The notes below the pieces were generated by a model, which ran no database searches, was not told where the DNA came from, and saw only the letters and a program-made list of their open reading frames with translations. The translations under genes were made by a program, and so were the position numbers. Positions 63,134 through 64,000 of a stretch of 64,000 nucleotides of DNA are shown here, one piece after another. This stretch comes from Natronobacterium texcoconense (GTDB taxonomy: Archaea; Halobacteriota; Halobacteria; Halobacteriales; Natrialbaceae). Each line of letters opens with the position of its first letter. Within the stretch, counting starts at the first letter, position 1. The stretch spans positions 1 to 64,000 of the forward strand of contig NZ_FNLC01000005.1 in the NCBI RefSeq assembly GCF_900104065.1. The letters run 5' to 3'.

Positions 63134-63407
63134 TCGTTACCACGTGGCCCAACCATGTTCCATTATTTGTAAGTTGTGGAGAGTGATCAGTCCGAGAATC
63201 GATCGAACGTGTTCGCCAAACGTCCCGATCGGTCATCGTAACGAGACCACGGAAAGCCGACTCTGTACTGGTCGCGGGAACGCAGGATCGTCCGGAGTGA
63301 ACCACCCGAACGAACCACTCCCTCGAGTTGGGATACCGGCCACGTTCGCTATCCTCGACGCGTTACCGTGGTCGGCCGCTCGAATCCACGTTCGGCCCCA
63401 GATCGCC

Positions 63408-63833
63408 TTACTCGGCGTGGTCCTCCCCGTCGACAGCCGTCACCCACACCCGCAGTTCGGAGACGAGATCGCGTTCCTGGTCCAGGCCGTCGACGTCGTA
63501 GTCGACGTAGAGGTAGGTGAGATCCCGACGCTCGACGACGTAGGTCCGGGACTCGTCTTGCTCGCGGTAGCTGATCGTGTCCGTCTCGAGGTCGCCGTCG
63601 GCACTGGCTCGCGTGATCGAGAGCCGATCACCGACGGCAGGAAGCGCGAGTCCATCAGCGTCGTAGACCGCATCGAGGAGTTCCTCCGATCCCGACTCGA
63701 AAATATACAGCGAAATGCGGTCGCTCGTCGGTTCGATAGCCGGCTCGAGCCGGCTGTCTTGCTGTTCGAAAGCTCGTTTGTGCGTCCATTTCCGTTCGTC
63801 CGATTCACGATCTCGGTCCTGTGTGGGTTCCAT
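63408..63833 (-). CDS. Uncharacterised acidic protein (141 aa)
   Basis: A 141-residue cytoplasmic protein with a polar start and a beta-rich middle (DRISLYIFESGSEELLDAVY; RTYVVERRDLTYLYVDYDVDG). No signal peptide, TM or cysteine motif. Function unknown; codon use normal. Upstream sequence to the window end (63834-64000) holds no clear gene. Confidence 0.65.
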   Translation of the reverse strand: MEPTQDRDRESDERKWTHKRAFEQQDSRLEPAIEPTSDRISLYIFESGSEELLDAVYDADGLALPAVGDRLSITRASADGDLETDTISYREQDESRTYVVERRDLTYLYVDYDVDGLDQERDLVSELRVWVTAVDGEDHAE

Positions 63834-64000
63834 GACTGTCTCTCTCCGTGATTTGGCCGCGGTTCGCCGTCGTCTCGCCGATAGTTCCCCGACGAGTCAG
63901 ATCGATAGCTGTGGCGTCCAGTTCCAGCGCCGAATCAGGGGAGTGGAACCGGAGCCGATGCGAGTGCACTCCCTCACTTTCGCGCTGTCGCCGCCTCGTC

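Noticed and set aside
63832-64000. Open plus-strand frame running off the window end
   Set aside because: 56 codons without acidic bias, starting inside the opposite gene's start; too little to call.

Overview
This is chromosomal DNA of a halophilic archaeon (class Halobacteria, probably Natrialbales-like). The evidence is the high G+C content, very acidic proteins, TATA boxes about 25-32 nt before start codons (leaderless transcripts), a 23S-5S-tRNA-Cys rRNA operon end, and many Halobacteria-only families.

Layout. 1-1030: end of an rRNA operon (23S tail, 5S, tRNA-Cys), then tRNA-Lys on the minus strand, with two extra copies of the tRNA-Lys 3' end beside it. 1.1-15.8 kb: housekeeping and stress genes (DUF892 ferritin-like, RimI, DUF5810/DUF5809, NUDIX, a soluble chemoreceptor, an AAA ATPase, three UspA proteins, GNAT, DHH esterase, a damaged HEPN/MNT toxin-antitoxin pair, S9 peptidase, Bax-inhibitor-like protein). 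15.9-51.2 kb: a large chemotaxis/archaellum island with cheW, a transducer, a cheW-like gene coupled to a parA-like gene, cheB-cheA-cheY-cheC, cheF1, arlI-arlH-arlCE, arlJ, arlD, arlG-arlF, five full-length archaellins plus one short archaellin-like gene, cheF2 and a HEAT-repeat adaptor, a Tat lipoprotein, a very large surface protein, a small 'flagella cluster' zinc protein and a PadR-like regulator. 51.2-64 kb: S6e, a hairpin-rich non-coding stretch, a TetR operon, a SHOCT protein, an aCPSF2-type nuclease, a flavodoxin, SRPBCC, DUF5828, a SolA-type oxidase, and a signal peptidase-DUF5305 pair.

How it works together. Transducers signal through CheW/CheA to CheY. CheF1, CheF2 and the HEAT protein link phospho-CheY to the archaellum motor (ArlCE/ArlD/ArlH/ArlI/ArlJ), which assembles archaellins on ArlF/ArlG. 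The ParA-CheW pair may position the arrays. cheR, cheD and the prepilin peptidase gene (arlK/pibD) are not in the window.

Most unusual signals: (1) each archaellin gene is preceded by a fixed promoter unit (TATA plus a GGCGAGTAG box and a conserved start-site motif), and four of the five have 3-4 further diverged copies of the unit every 28-32 bp; (2) leaderless small upstream ORFs stop within 0-2 nt of the starts of cheW, cheB and a flavodoxin gene; (3) nine tandem tight hairpins lie upstream of rps6e; (4) a one-TM microprotein gene with its own promoter follows arlJ; (5) a 160-nt nested inverted-repeat element sits near 9.4 kb.
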